From: a bacterium
GTDB taxonomy: Bacteria; Ratteibacteria; UBA8468; B48-G9; DTJG01
Length of the DNA: 51,965 bases
Assembly (NCBI GenBank): GCA_029552985.1
Contig: JAKPDB010000005.1
Span: forward strand, 1 to 51,965
Direction of reading: 5' to 3'
How positions within the stretch are numbered: the first letter of the stretch is position 1; the number at the start of each line of letters is the position of its first letter. The notes below the pieces were generated by a model. The model was not told the DNA's origin, ran no database searches, and saw only the letters and a program-made list of their open reading frames with translations. The position numbers were made by a program, and so were the translations under genes. Positions 1 through 8,046 of this stretch are shown piece by piece.

Positions 1-103
1 TCCCATACTTCTTTGCCAGGGCATATGCCGAAAGATTACTCTCCTTTATCGCTTGCCTTATCGCTATTGTCGTGGTTGCATTCTTGTGTAATCTTATTTC
101 CAT
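1..103 (-). CDS. IS481-family transposase, N-terminal part only (runs off window)
   Basis: The reverse strand from the ATG at 103 translates as MEIRLHKNATTTIAIRQAIK, followed by ESNLSAYALAKKYG, with no stop before the window edge. This is the typical opening of IS481/IS3-related DDE transposases: a basic start, then an N-terminal helix-turn-helix in which an LAKKYG-like segment forms the first part of the motif. The DDE catalytic domain lies outside the window. The protein would bind the element ends and catalyse its transposition. No Shine-Dalgarno sequence is obvious upstream. Family assignment rests on these 34 residues only, so IS481 is likely but another DDE family is possible. Confidence 0.65.
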   Translation of the reverse strand, partial: MEIRLHKNATTTIAIRQAIKESNLSAYALAKKYG

Positions 104-141
104 GTCGGGTATTTTACAACTTAACGTATCGTTAGTCAACA
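1..141 (-). mobile_element. End of an IS481-like insertion sequence
   Basis: The minus strand carries the first codons of an IS481-type transposase, running off the left edge of the window. Just upstream of its ATG lies a short AT-rich stretch with a near-perfect palindrome at 121-133 (TAACG, three bases, CGTTA). The element end is placed at about 141 because the minus strand there begins TGTTGAC, matching the TGT ends common in this family, and because an unrelated open reading frame resumes directly after it. The exact boundary and any target duplication cannot be fixed without the other end. Confidence 0.6.
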
Positions 142-408
142 TTAAAGGCAACCCAGAGCAACAAAATTGGTGTTGTTAACTGGTTATATGCCCACGATGG
201 AAAAGGAGAAGGAGCAGGTTTGATTTGTCCTGCTTTACTCGGCAAGGGCGAAGATTTTATTTTTATCAATGCTGTGCCCCAGAAGAAACAGTTGAAGAAA
301 AATAGTTACATTGAGGTGTTTTTTATCACAATGCCGATTTCAAAGAATTTCAAAATTCTTCAACAGATATACGATGAAATAAAAAGTGTAAAGTGGGTGT
401 ATGAGTGA
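142..408 (+). pseudogene. 3' remnant of an unknown gene cut by the insertion sequence
   Basis: The frame ending at the stop at 406-408 stays open upstream to an in-frame TAG at 133-135, which lies inside the inferred IS end. It reads through NKIGVVNWLYAHDGKGEG, PALLGKGEDFIFINAVPQKK and a closing QIYDEIKSVKWVYE. The only start codons available inside the fragment are weak (a TTG at 220), with no Shine-Dalgarno sequence. The simplest reading is that the 5' part of the gene was separated by the insertion, leaving about 88 codons. I do not recognise the family. The composition is that of an ordinary soluble protein with no membrane segment. A short intact gene starting at 220 cannot be excluded. 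Confidence 0.5.
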
Positions 409-528
409 AAAGGGGGAAGACATTTATGGTGAGGTATTTTGATACACTCAAAGCTACGGCGCAGACAAAACTACGGATAAATCGCACCACTGCAAACTTG
501 CCTTCTTAAAAATTGAAAAGGAGGTTTT
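409..528. other. Intergenic region with no recognised gene
   Basis: This gap contains no open frame of note. The only clear signal is the AAAAGGAGG Shine-Dalgarno sequence at its right end, serving the gene at 529. A convincing promoter pair was not found. Confidence 0.5.
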
Positions 529-1068
529 ATGGGTATATTGAATGAAGAGGAAAAAGCAAAGATTATTGAAGAAGAAGAAATAAGAGCATCTGTGAGAAGA
601 AAATATGAGCAGAAATCTTCAGGCATTGCGGCAGTACTTTCAACCTTATGTCCTGGTCTTGGCCAGGTTTATAATGGCCAGTTTGGAAAGGGTGCAGTGT
701 TTTTTATTACTGTGGTTGTTGGGCTGGTGCTTTTTATTTGGGGGCTTGTGGCAACAATAAAAGAACTAAGGGCTTTTGCAGGCGGACACCAGATGAGTAC
801 AGTTTCTGAAGGCGCTGGTATTTCAACAGAAAAACCTGTGCCTCTTACAGAAGAAGGGGTTGTTGTTGAAGAGGTTGAAAAAGAGGAAAAGGCGCAGGAA
901 CAGGGAAAACAGCAAAAGGCAGAGGAGTCAATTACAAAATACATACCCAAAAAATATGTAGCATTTACATTAATAGGGATCGTTTTAATGGTTGGTGGTG
1001 CAGGAATTGCGGTAAAAGATGCTATTAAAACCGCAAAGAGAATTAATCAGGGTACTGTAAAAGGGTAA
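529..1068 (+). CDS. TM2-like small membrane protein
   Basis: This 179-residue protein starts at an ATG behind a strong AAAAGGAGG site. Residues 1-30 are highly charged. Residues 31-72 hold the motif SGIAAVLSTLCPGLGQVYNG followed by a hydrophobic hairpin, which matches the TM2 domain signature (a P-G-x-G-x-x-Y-x-G turn between membrane segments). A charged, Glu- and Lys-rich linker at about 98-138 leads to a second hydrophobic segment at about 145-165. TM2 proteins are small inner-membrane proteins of mostly unknown role. The gene stands alone, next to the IS remnant and convergent with the aldolase gene, with a 3-base gap. Confidence 0.7.
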   Translation: MGILNEEEKAKIIEEEEIRASVRRKYEQKSSGIAAVLSTLCPGLGQVYNGQFGKGAVFFITVVVGLVLFIWGLVATIKELRAFAGGHQMSTVSEGAGISTEKPVPLTEEGVVVEEVEKEEKAQEQGKQQKAEESITKYIPKKYVAFTLIGIVLMVGGAGIAVKDAIKTAKRINQGTVKG

Positions 1069-1071
1069 ATG

Positions 1072-1842
1072 TCATTCAATTGCTTTACGGCATTGCCTGA
1101 CTCTTTCAGCAGCAGCTGAATTAAGGAAAGAAACATCAGAGCCAGATGTCATCAGTAATGCTCCCTGTTTTACTCTTATTACAAAATCTTCTGGTGTGGC
1201 AGCTGGCATTCCCCATGGTTTACCATATTCATTAGCAGCATCAATAACCTTGTCAATTGCCTTTTGCACTTCAGGGTGCTTGAAATTTCCATGATAGCCC
1301 ATAGAATATGAAAGGTCTGCGTAACCAATCCAGACACCATCAACTGGCAGTTGAACAATCTTTTTTATTTCATTGACAGCAGATATCTGTTCTATCTGAC
1401 AGATTAAAAGTACTTCCCTGTTTGCTTTTTCTTCATATTCTTCTTTAAATGCCCAGAAATCAGTTGCCCTTAATGGGCTGTATCCACGGTTTCCAAGTGG
1501 AAAGTATTTTGAATACACAATCGCCTTTTTTACATCGTCTGAATTCTCGATCATCGGCACCATAATTCCACCTGCACCGATATCAAGCACCCATTTGATG
1601 TGGGATGGGTCGTTTCCCCTGACCCTTACAATAGAAGTTACACCAGTGGTTCTTAAGGCATAAATCATTGCCTGTATTTGTGTTTCAGTGAAAGGGTGAT
1701 GTTCATTGTCTATTAAAAGCCAGTCATATCCTGCGTTTGCCATAATAATGGCAACGCCAGGGTCAGCCAGACACACCCATCCACCAAGTGATGGCTTTTT
1801 TTCGCGAATAAGTTTTGCAAGTTTATTTTCAAACATATTCAT
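1072..1842 (-). CDS. HpcH/HpaI (RhmA)-family 2-oxo acid aldolase
   Basis: This 256-residue protein is full length for the class II, metal-dependent pyruvate aldolase family (HpcH, GarL, RhmA), which cleaves 2-keto-3-deoxy acids from sugar-acid breakdown to pyruvate plus an aldehyde. Visible signatures are LLIDNEHHPF with the E47-H48 pair expected of the catalytic histidine, VRVRGNDP with R73 in the substrate-arginine position, and metal ligands E151 (ICQIEQ) and D176 (WIGYADLS). The substrate cannot be told from sequence. No Shine-Dalgarno sequence precedes it. An extended -10 (TGATAATAT, minus strand 1846-1854) lies so close that the second ATG at 1836 may be the true start of a leaderless message. 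It diverges from the URO-D gene by 74 bases. Confidence 0.85.
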   Translation of the reverse strand: MNMFENKLAKLIREKKPSLGGWVCLADPGVAIIMANAGYDWLLIDNEHHPFTETQIQAMIYALRTTGVTSIVRVRGNDPSHIKWVLDIGAGGIMVPMIENSDDVKKAIVYSKYFPLGNRGYSPLRATDFWAFKEEYEEKANREVLLICQIEQISAVNEIKKIVQLPVDGVWIGYADLSYSMGYHGNFKHPEVQKAIDKVIDAANEYGKPWGMPAATPEDFVIRVKQGALLMTSGSDVSFLNSAAAERVRQCRKAIE

Positions 1843-1878
1843 TTTATATTATCACACTCAACTGCTTTTTAGAAAATT

Positions 1879-1907
1879 TTGAAGAGAGAAATTTTTTGTG
1901 GTAATTT
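1879..1907 (+). promoter_or_regulatory. Candidate promoter for the URO-D/glycosidase unit, possibly leaderless
   Basis: TTGAAG at 1879-1884 and TAATTT at 1902-1907 are separated by 17 bases. A start about 7 bases after the -10 would fall at 1914, only three bases before the ATG at 1917. No Shine-Dalgarno sequence precedes that ATG. The -10 match is moderate. Confidence 0.4.
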
Positions 1908-1916
1908 AATAAAATT

Positions 1917-2930
1917 ATGAGACCAAAAAATGACAGAAAATGGATAGAGGCAATCATCAATCATAGGGAAATGCCTGTGCCATACAATTTTATGTTTTCT
2001 CCTGTTTCTTTGAAGATTGCTGAGCAGCATTATGGCTCACCAATTGCTGATGCAATCAATCTTCCTATCAGAATGATTTCTCCAAAGTCCATTAAACCCC
2101 TTTATGCAGACCCTGCGAAATTTGGAGATACTGCGGTTGATGAATACGGTGTGATATGGTCAACAAATGCGATTGACAGAGGTGCACCGATTGGACCTGT
2201 ATTAAAAAAACCGGCTCTTTCTGGATACAGATTTCCAGACCCGGGTTTGCCATACAGATTTGAAGATATTGAGAATTGGTGCGAAAAACAAAAGGACCAT
2301 TATAGAATAATCTGGGTTGGAGACCTCTGGGAAAGAGCAACATTTATGAGAGGAATGGAAAATTTGCTTATAGATATTGTTTTACATCCTGATTTTGTGG
2401 TAGAGTTACTTGACGGTATTACTGACTACATTCTTGGAACAATGGAAATCCTTTTTGAAAGATTCGAATTTGAAGCCATTGCTCTCAGTGATGACTATGG
2501 AACACAGAAAGGGATGCTTATTTCACCTCAGGCATGGAGGAACTTTATCAAGCCATTTGTTTCAAAAATTTATAGTTATGCTTCAAGCAAAGGCAAGAAA
2601 ATTTTTCAGCATTCCTGTGGAAATATCATTCCAATTATTCCTGATTTGATTGAACTTGGGCTTGATATTCTTCATCCAATACAGCCAGAAGCAATGGATA
2701 TTTATTACCTGAAGAAGGAGTTTGGAGCAGACCTTTGTTTTTGCGGGGGAATAAGGACACAGGACCTTTTGGTTAAGGGCACACCTGAACAGGTACGTGA
2801 CGAAATAAAACGACTCAAAGAAACAATGGGAAAAGGTGGTGGGTATATTCTTGAACCAGGTATTACCATTCAGGCAGATGTTCCTGCCTGCAATCTTTTT
2901 GCAATGATTGATGAAGCAATGAATTTATAG
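1917..2930 (+). CDS. Uroporphyrinogen decarboxylase-like (MtaA/URO-D superfamily) protein
   Basis: This 337-residue protein matches the URO-D superfamily over its length, with the typical late segments HSCGNIIPIIPDLIELGLDI, GADLCFCGGI and GGGYILEPGI. The H232-x-C234 pair sits where corrinoid methyltransferases of the MtaA/MtbA type bind zinc, so methyl transfer is possible. The family also contains heme-pathway decarboxylases and many uncharacterised members. No heme gene is nearby. It is first in a row of four genes followed by glycosidases and an esterase, 8 bases before the next gene, which argues against heme synthesis. I infer an unassigned role linked to carbohydrate or methylated-compound metabolism. 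Confidence 0.75.
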   Translation: MRPKNDRKWIEAIINHREMPVPYNFMFSPVSLKIAEQHYGSPIADAINLPIRMISPKSIKPLYADPAKFGDTAVDEYGVIWSTNAIDRGAPIGPVLKKPALSGYRFPDPGLPYRFEDIENWCEKQKDHYRIIWVGDLWERATFMRGMENLLIDIVLHPDFVVELLDGITDYILGTMEILFERFEFEAIALSDDYGTQKGMLISPQAWRNFIKPFVSKIYSYASSKGKKIFQHSCGNIIPIIPDLIELGLDILHPIQPEAMDIYYLKKEFGADLCFCGGIRTQDLLVKGTPEQVRDEIKRLKETMGKGGGYILEPGITIQADVPACNLFAMIDEAMNL

Positions 2931-2938
2931 GAGCAAAG

Positions 2939-4372
2939 ATGGGCCAGATTAAAATATGGGATAATTTTATCGAAAGAAAACGGCTTGAAAACTTGAAAGA
3001 TGCGAGAAATTTTATTAGAAGATGTCGACGGCATGAGGTTCTTATTGATTACATCCCGGGTCATGTCTGGTATAACTGGGGTGAATATCCTGCTGAAAGG
3101 TGCCCAATGCCTGACAAGTACGATGAAGACAATTTCAAACTCTATAAAGAAAAGGGGATGGGACTGGTGAAAATTCATGAAGAATGGAATGATGCCCTTG
3201 AAATTTTTGGTGGAGATAAATTTACTCCAAATAATGAAGAAGGTTTCAAAAAAATGATTTCTCTTGCCCATCAAAATGGGTTGAAAATTATCCCTTATAT
3301 TTCAAGTGGTTATTACGATAGAAGAAGTAAATATTTCAAGGAAGAATGGCTATCTTTTTATAAAGGAAAAGTCCTTTCTCTTGATGAGGGGTATTTTAAT
3401 TATGCCCTTTGTTCCCCACGAAGTCCTTCATGGAGAGCATTTCTTTTGAACAACATTGAAAAGTTGTTTGATAAATATGAAATTGATGGACTTTATGATG
3501 ATGTAGGATATGATCCTCTTGTTTTTGTTGACCCATCACTTGATAAGCAGAATCAAATTGATGCATTTGAGGAATCCGCATCATTCTATGGTTCTTTTGA
3601 AGACCTGATTCAGGAAATTTATACTATTGTAAAAAGATACATGGGAATATTTACTCTCCATGCTTGGGAGTTCTGTAACCCTGAGATTTCAGCGCCAACA
3701 GTGTTTAAGTGCTGGGATTACCTTTATGTTGGAGAGGGAATAAAAGATATGAATTTGATGAGGAAAACAGTAAAAGATTTACCGCCTTATGTTTTCTATA
3801 TTCCTGACTGGAGAGTGGTTCCTTCCCAGGACCAGAAAAAATTATATGCTCTGACAATTCCGTATTTGCAATTTCCTGTTTTGTATCACGGAAGACATAT
3901 CACAGGGAAAATGTATGAAGGTGAAAAACTTCAGTACAAAAAAGGAGGGTTGGCGATCAGTCAACCCGATGTAATACGCGAACATTACCAAAAACATCCT
4001 GACGATTTTCCTGTGTACTCTCAATGGGATTCGGTTCCCGGTAATCCAGAAACAATGAAAAATTATTTCCACTACTTTGACATGTATAAAGAAATGACAA
4101 AACCAGCAACTTGTGTATTTGTAGACATCCAGGATGAATCCATTGTGGCTGGAAGAAAATGGCCAGGACTTGTGCTGACAGCATACGTAAATGATGTTTT
4201 TTATCTCGTTGTTGCAAATTATCTGAACGAAAAGGATACACTTGTTTTGACACAGCCATGGCGTGATTTAGAGACAGGAAAAATTTCAAGGACATGGGAT
4301 CTTGCTCCTTTTGAGATCAAAATACTGGAGAGACACAATGGCACTTGCAAATCGAAAAACGTATCTTGCTGA
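2939..4372 (+). CDS. TIM-barrel glycoside hydrolase-like protein
   Basis: This 477-residue protein starts behind TAGGAGCAAAG. The pattern is that of a TIM-barrel glycosidase of the alpha-galactosidase/alpha-amylase kind: GLKIIPYISSGYYDRRSKYF (strand then loop), SPSWRAFLLNNIEKLFDKY, then IDGLYDDVGYD with D187/D188 as candidate nucleophile, and a C-terminal beta-rich part from about 390 with YLNEKDTLVL. No signal peptide is visible, so the enzyme is probably cytoplasmic. I cannot name a CAZy family with confidence. Its 3' end overlaps the next gene by 35 bases, and it is flanked by an esterase and a GH20-like enzyme, consistent with intracellular processing of imported oligosaccharides. Confidence 0.65.
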   Translation: MGQIKIWDNFIERKRLENLKDARNFIRRCRRHEVLIDYIPGHVWYNWGEYPAERCPMPDKYDEDNFKLYKEKGMGLVKIHEEWNDALEIFGGDKFTPNNEEGFKKMISLAHQNGLKIIPYISSGYYDRRSKYFKEEWLSFYKGKVLSLDEGYFNYALCSPRSPSWRAFLLNNIEKLFDKYEIDGLYDDVGYDPLVFVDPSLDKQNQIDAFEESASFYGSFEDLIQEIYTIVKRYMGIFTLHAWEFCNPEISAPTVFKCWDYLYVGEGIKDMNLMRKTVKDLPPYVFYIPDWRVVPSQDQKKLYALTIPYLQFPVLYHGRHITGKMYEGEKLQYKKGGLAISQPDVIREHYQKHPDDFPVYSQWDSVPGNPETMKNYFHYFDMYKEMTKPATCVFVDIQDESIVAGRKWPGLVLTAYVNDVFYLVVANYLNEKDTLVLTQPWRDLETGKISRTWDLAPFEIKILERHNGTCKSKNVSC

Positions 4373-5015
4373 ACTTGTAACGTTGCTGCGCAAACAATGG
4401 CCTGATAACAGAACTGTGAATATTGTCTGTCATGGCCACAGTGTGCCTGCTGGATATTTTGCCACTCCACATGTTGACACATTCAATGCCTATCCGCATT
4501 TGCTACATAAAAAACTCAAAGAAAGATTTCCTTTTGCTGTTATCAATGTGATTGTGAGTGCAATCGGTGGAGAAAATTCCATTTCAGGAGCAAAGAGATT
4601 TTCTCAGGATGTATTGTGTCATAAGCCAGATCTTGTTCTAATAGATTATGGACTTAATGACAGAAACCTTGATGCCAGTTCTGTCCAAAATGCATGGAGG
4701 GGGATGGTAAACCAGGCAAAAGAAAAAAATACAGCAGTGATGTTGTTAACTCCAACATGGGATTTTTCTGTTGTTGACCCCCAGCAGGAGTTTGGCAAAC
4801 TTCTTAGAAGGCAGGCAGAAATTATCAGAACACTGGCATCCGATGAAGAAGTGGCGCTTGCTGATAGTTTTTCTGCTTTTGAAAAAGCAGTTTCAAGTGG
4901 AGTTCCTCTCGAAGCATTGATGAGCTGGATTAATCATCCTTCAAGGAAAGGACACGAGATTGTTGTGGATGAAATACTCGGTTGGTTTCCACTTTCATTA
5001 ACACAAAGAATATAA
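4338..5015 (+). CDS. SGNH/GDSL-type hydrolase (esterase)
   Basis: The start is taken at 4338 (MALANRK), where GGAG at 4326-4329 gives proper spacing; the open frame extends further upstream only inside the previous gene. The 225-residue product has the SGNH blocks: block I CHGHSVPAG with S35 (GHS in place of the usual GDS), G78 in SAIGGEN, N107 in DYGLND, and a C-terminal INHPSRKGHE with H200. The Asp expected three residues before that His is a Trp (W197), so the enzyme would work as a Ser-His dyad or use another acid. Such enzymes remove acetyl groups from carbohydrates, including O-acetylated sialic acids. The neighbouring hexosaminidase supports that reading, but the substrate is inferred. 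Confidence 0.75.
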   Translation: MALANRKTYLAELVTLLRKQWPDNRTVNIVCHGHSVPAGYFATPHVDTFNAYPHLLHKKLKERFPFAVINVIVSAIGGENSISGAKRFSQDVLCHKPDLVLIDYGLNDRNLDASSVQNAWRGMVNQAKEKNTAVMLLTPTWDFSVVDPQQEFGKLLRRQAEIIRTLASDEEVALADSFSAFEKAVSSGVPLEALMSWINHPSRKGHEIVVDEILGWFPLSLTQRI

Positions 5016-5016
5016 G

Positions 5017-6660
5017 ATGATTTTTAGAGAAAAAGAATACCTTCCTTCCTGGCGAACTAAATTTCCTGAGCCAGCAATAAAAAATAGATTTTTCCATATT
5101 GACCTGAAAGGACCAAAAATACCATTTAAAATCTTTTGTGACCTTCTTCAGCAACTTGCAAGATGGGGAATTAATGGAGTTGTGGTTGAATACGAGCATA
5201 GAATTCCATTTTTGCCTCTATCTCATCAGTTTCCTTTAAAAGAAAGATATACAGAAAATGAGATTAAGACACTTACAAAACTGGCAAAATCCCTTGGTCT
5301 TCAGTGGATACCCCTGATACAGACATTTGGGCATGTTGAATATCTTTCAAGATTGAAAGGCACAGAGAATCTTTTTGAAAATCCTGAATATCCATCGCAG
5401 TTATGTCCATCAAAAAAGGTTGTGAAAGAATATCTTGAAAAACTTATTGACTATGTGTGCAAGTTGCATCCTGAATCACAGTACATTCATGCAGGACAGG
5501 ATGAAACAAGACAGTTAGGTAGGTGCAAACAGTGTTCTGAAAGAATGAAGAAATTAGGTGGAAAGATGGAGCTGTACCTTGACCATGTAAACTTTGTTTG
5601 GGAACAAATTTTCAAGCACAATAAAATTCCGATGGCATGGGCAGATATGTTTATTGGTAATGGACGACTTGACCTTGTTCAGAAAATAAATAAAAGGATC
5701 ATTTTGATTCCGTGGGATTATACCTCTGCAGGGAAAACATCAAAATTTGTAATTTACAAAGGATATAGGCCCACGAGAAAACAATTTTATAATAAATACA
5801 TACCTGAACCAGAACAGCCAGCGGCTTTTGTCAAAGATAGCCAGTTTTTTGAGGATCTTGAACCTGAAGAAATCAGAAAAATTGGTACAGATGAATTTAC
5901 AGGATATCCAGCAAGTTTTGCCCAATTGAAATTGATGGCAAAAACTGGTTTACCGTTATGGGGAGCATGTGGACTTTATATGAGTGCTGACATGCCGGTT
6001 CGTGCAAACTATGTCAGGGGACTGCTGAATCCTGTCTGGATGTGCGATTTTCTTATTAAAAATCAGGGAGAAGGTATTATCGGAACATCGTGGGCAAGAG
6101 GCCATTCATTTGCTCCGATTAACGCACCATGGACACTTGTTTTATACAACATAGTCCAGTTTGCAAGAGCTTCGTGGACAGGTAAGACAACGTTTGACGA
6201 TTTTAAGGAAAGCGCAAAAGAAATCGCATTTGAACTTGACATGCCTTTCAATTTTGGCAAATACTGGACACTTGACGATGTATTGCGAATGGTTTCTCCA
6301 CCAAAAGTTTCAAATCTTGATATGATTTATGATATTGTGGAAAAAGAAAATGTTTCAGGTTGTTTCGGTGAGGGCTTGAAACTTTCGTTGATGGTGGAAT
6401 GTTTGCAGAACAAAATGCGGTCAATCATAGAAGAATCCAGATGGTGGTACTCAACAAGAAGACAGATGCCATCTCTTTTGAAAAAAGACATGAAAAAAAG
6501 ATTTTCTTCTGCATTCAAAGAGGCGAAACTGCTGAAAAAACCAATGAAACAATATTATTTGAAGTGGGTGGGTGATAAAGATTCTTTCGATCTCTGGTGG
6601 AATAATCTTTTTACCCTTGACATAATGCTTGCCAAATATGTTTTAAAAAAGTTTCAGTAA
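5017..6660 (+). CDS. GH20-like beta-N-acetylhexosaminidase
   Basis: This 547-residue protein begins one base after the esterase gene. It shows the GH20 barrel layout: LARWGINGVVVEYEHRIPF, LGLQWIPLIQTFGHVEYL, and the family's signature Asp-Glu pair in YIHAGQDETRQLG (D162-E163), where Asp orients the substrate acetamido group and Glu is the acid/base. Later barrel pieces include IPMAWADMF and IIGTSWARGHSF. No signal peptide is present, so it probably acts inside the cell on imported GlcNAc- or GalNAc-containing oligosaccharides. Members of this divergent GH20-like group are poorly characterised, so the exact linkage is unknown. It is last in its unit and convergent with the pseudopilin gene. 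Confidence 0.75.
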   Translation: MIFREKEYLPSWRTKFPEPAIKNRFFHIDLKGPKIPFKIFCDLLQQLARWGINGVVVEYEHRIPFLPLSHQFPLKERYTENEIKTLTKLAKSLGLQWIPLIQTFGHVEYLSRLKGTENLFENPEYPSQLCPSKKVVKEYLEKLIDYVCKLHPESQYIHAGQDETRQLGRCKQCSERMKKLGGKMELYLDHVNFVWEQIFKHNKIPMAWADMFIGNGRLDLVQKINKRIILIPWDYTSAGKTSKFVIYKGYRPTRKQFYNKYIPEPEQPAAFVKDSQFFEDLEPEEIRKIGTDEFTGYPASFAQLKLMAKTGLPLWGACGLYMSADMPVRANYVRGLLNPVWMCDFLIKNQGEGIIGTSWARGHSFAPINAPWTLVLYNIVQFARASWTGKTTFDDFKESAKEIAFELDMPFNFGKYWTLDDVLRMVSPPKVSNLDMIYDIVEKENVSGCFGEGLKLSLMVECLQNKMRSIIEESRWWYSTRRQMPSLLKKDMKKRFSSAFKEAKLLKKPMKQYYLKWVGDKDSFDLWWNNLFTLDIMLAKYVLKKFQ

Positions 6661-6661
6661 A

Positions 6662-7339
6662 TCAATCAGAAGAATTTTCCCAGTACATTCTGCTTGTGAA
6701 TACGTGGTAGTCCTTATATGCAAGATTCAGAACCTTCTGCCCGTAATTGTATGTGTGCCAGAAACAACGAACAATTGGTAATGTGTCAGAAAGTCCTTGA
6801 TAACTTGCCTGCCAGAGTTTTGCCTCTTTCCATGAGACCTTTCCGTCCCTATTGGTGTCTGCCTGATTTAAGTCAGTATCAGTATATGTGCCACTTGCAT
6901 ATCCCTGCATAAACCATTCACAGGTACATGGGCTGAACTCATAAATATAGCTGCAGGCTGTCACGTTGGGATTTCTGTAGGCAAATTCAGGTTCATAAGG
7001 TGGACTATAACCCGGTATCTGACTTGGTGGAATGTCGTTGCCACCAGGAAATTGAGGATTGCCATGACCTGTGATACCTCTGTATCTGTCTGTCAGGCAT
7101 ATGAAAATTTTGTCTGTTGCAAGGTAGGATGGAACCATAATTGAAAGCCAAGTTGGATAATCATCATAGTCCTGGTAGTACATTTCCATTGCAATTCCAA
7201 TCTGATGAAGATTGTTGATGCAGTTTGCCTGTCTTCCCTTTTCTCTCGCAGTTGATAGCGATGGCATAATCTGACCCGCGAGCATGCTGATGATCGCAAT
7301 CACCACCAGCAGTTCAACAAGAGTGAATCCTCGTTTCAT
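6662..7339 (-). CDS. Type II secretion-like pseudopilin (DUF1559 style) with EF-hand loop
   Basis: This 225-residue protein opens with a textbook prepilin leader, MKRGFTLVELLVVIAIISML, to be cut after Gly4 with Glu at mature position 5. The next segment, EKGRQANCINNLHQIGIAME, is the N-terminal helix typical of DUF1559/H-X9-DG pseudopilins common in Planctomycetes and Lentisphaerae. At about 168-180 it carries DTNRDGKVSWKE, a complete EF-hand-type calcium loop (D1, N3, D5, G6, E12). It would be processed by a prepilin peptidase and sit in the periplasm or on a pseudopilus. Its ATG overlaps the upstream HEAT gene by 4 bases (ATGA), so the two are translationally coupled. Confidence 0.85.
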   Translation of the reverse strand: MKRGFTLVELLVVIAIISMLAGQIMPSLSTAREKGRQANCINNLHQIGIAMEMYYQDYDDYPTWLSIMVPSYLATDKIFICLTDRYRGITGHGNPQFPGGNDIPPSQIPGYSPPYEPEFAYRNPNVTACSYIYEFSPCTCEWFMQGYASGTYTDTDLNQADTNRDGKVSWKEAKLWQASYQGLSDTLPIVRCFWHTYNYGQKVLNLAYKDYHVFTSRMYWENSSD

Positions 7340-8040
7340 TTGTTCTTCTCCTTTTGTTTGATACTTTCAAGGGTATGTTTTGCTGCTTCCTTCATTTCCA
7401 TATCCGGATCATTGTAATAAATAGCATTTAACCTACCTTCAAGCTCCATTGTTCCTGTATCTTTAAGAATATTGAGTGCCTGAAACCTGATTTCTTTATT
7501 TTCATCTTTGTTTTCTGCAATTTCCATCAAACTTTCATTAAAGTCTGGTTTCTTCAATGATTCAACGGTGCTAAGAATTTTTTTCCTTGTTTCTATGTCT
7601 TCAGTATTAAATCGTTCCATCATATATGAGACGTTATTTTTGTCTAATTTGATTAGTGCATCCATCGCAATATTTTTAATTTCTGTATCATTGGAGTCAA
7701 GCAGTTTTACTAATCTATTAATGTCAATTCTTCCTAAGGACCAGGCAGCAACCCTTTTTACCTTGATTTCAGGGTCCTGTTTTATCATGTTTTCAAGGGT
7801 ATCAGCCATTTCCTTAACCCTGTAAAGCCCCACAGTGTATACGCCTGTTTGTCTTTGAGCAGGGTCTTTACTACGAATCTGCTTCATGTAGTTTTCTATG
7901 GTTGGATTTTTGCTGGTTGTTGCTCTATAAATAGTTCTTCCTATGGCGAAGAGAGAAAGTAAAATCACTGCAAAACAAATCCAGAAAATGATTCTGTTTT
8001 TTTGTGATAGTCCCCTGTAAAACACCTTAATCCTGTTCAT
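7336..8040 (-). CDS. HEAT-repeat protein with N-terminal membrane anchor
   Basis: This 234-residue protein has a basic N-terminus, one hydrophobic segment at about 17-36 (RIIFWICFAVILLSLFAIG), and then a series of roughly 30-residue alpha-helical repeats of HEAT/PBS-lyase type, for example VYTVGLYRVKEMADTLENMI, RVAAWSLGRIDINRLVKLLD and RFQALNILKD. Such solenoids mediate protein contacts; no catalytic residues are seen. It is coupled by a 4-base overlap to the pseudopilin gene, which suggests the two act together at the envelope. It has its own promoter and appears to be translated from a leaderless message (see 8047-8075). Confidence 0.8.
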   Translation of the reverse strand: MNRIKVFYRGLSQKNRIIFWICFAVILLSLFAIGRTIYRATTSKNPTIENYMKQIRSKDPAQRQTGVYTVGLYRVKEMADTLENMIKQDPEIKVKRVAAWSLGRIDINRLVKLLDSNDTEIKNIAMDALIKLDKNNVSYMMERFNTEDIETRKKILSTVESLKKPDFNESLMEIAENKDENKEIRFQALNILKDTGTMELEGRLNAIYYNDPDMEMKEAAKHTLESIKQKEKNK

Positions 8041-8046
8041 AGTTTT

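Noticed and set aside
669-950. A 93-codon reverse frame inside the TM2-like gene
   Set aside because: Low-complexity Ser/Pro-rich translation lying wholly within a good forward gene, with no ribosome site.
1917-2930. Heme biosynthesis hemE
   Set aside because: The protein has a methyltransferase-type H-x-C and sits among glycosidases; no other heme gene is near.
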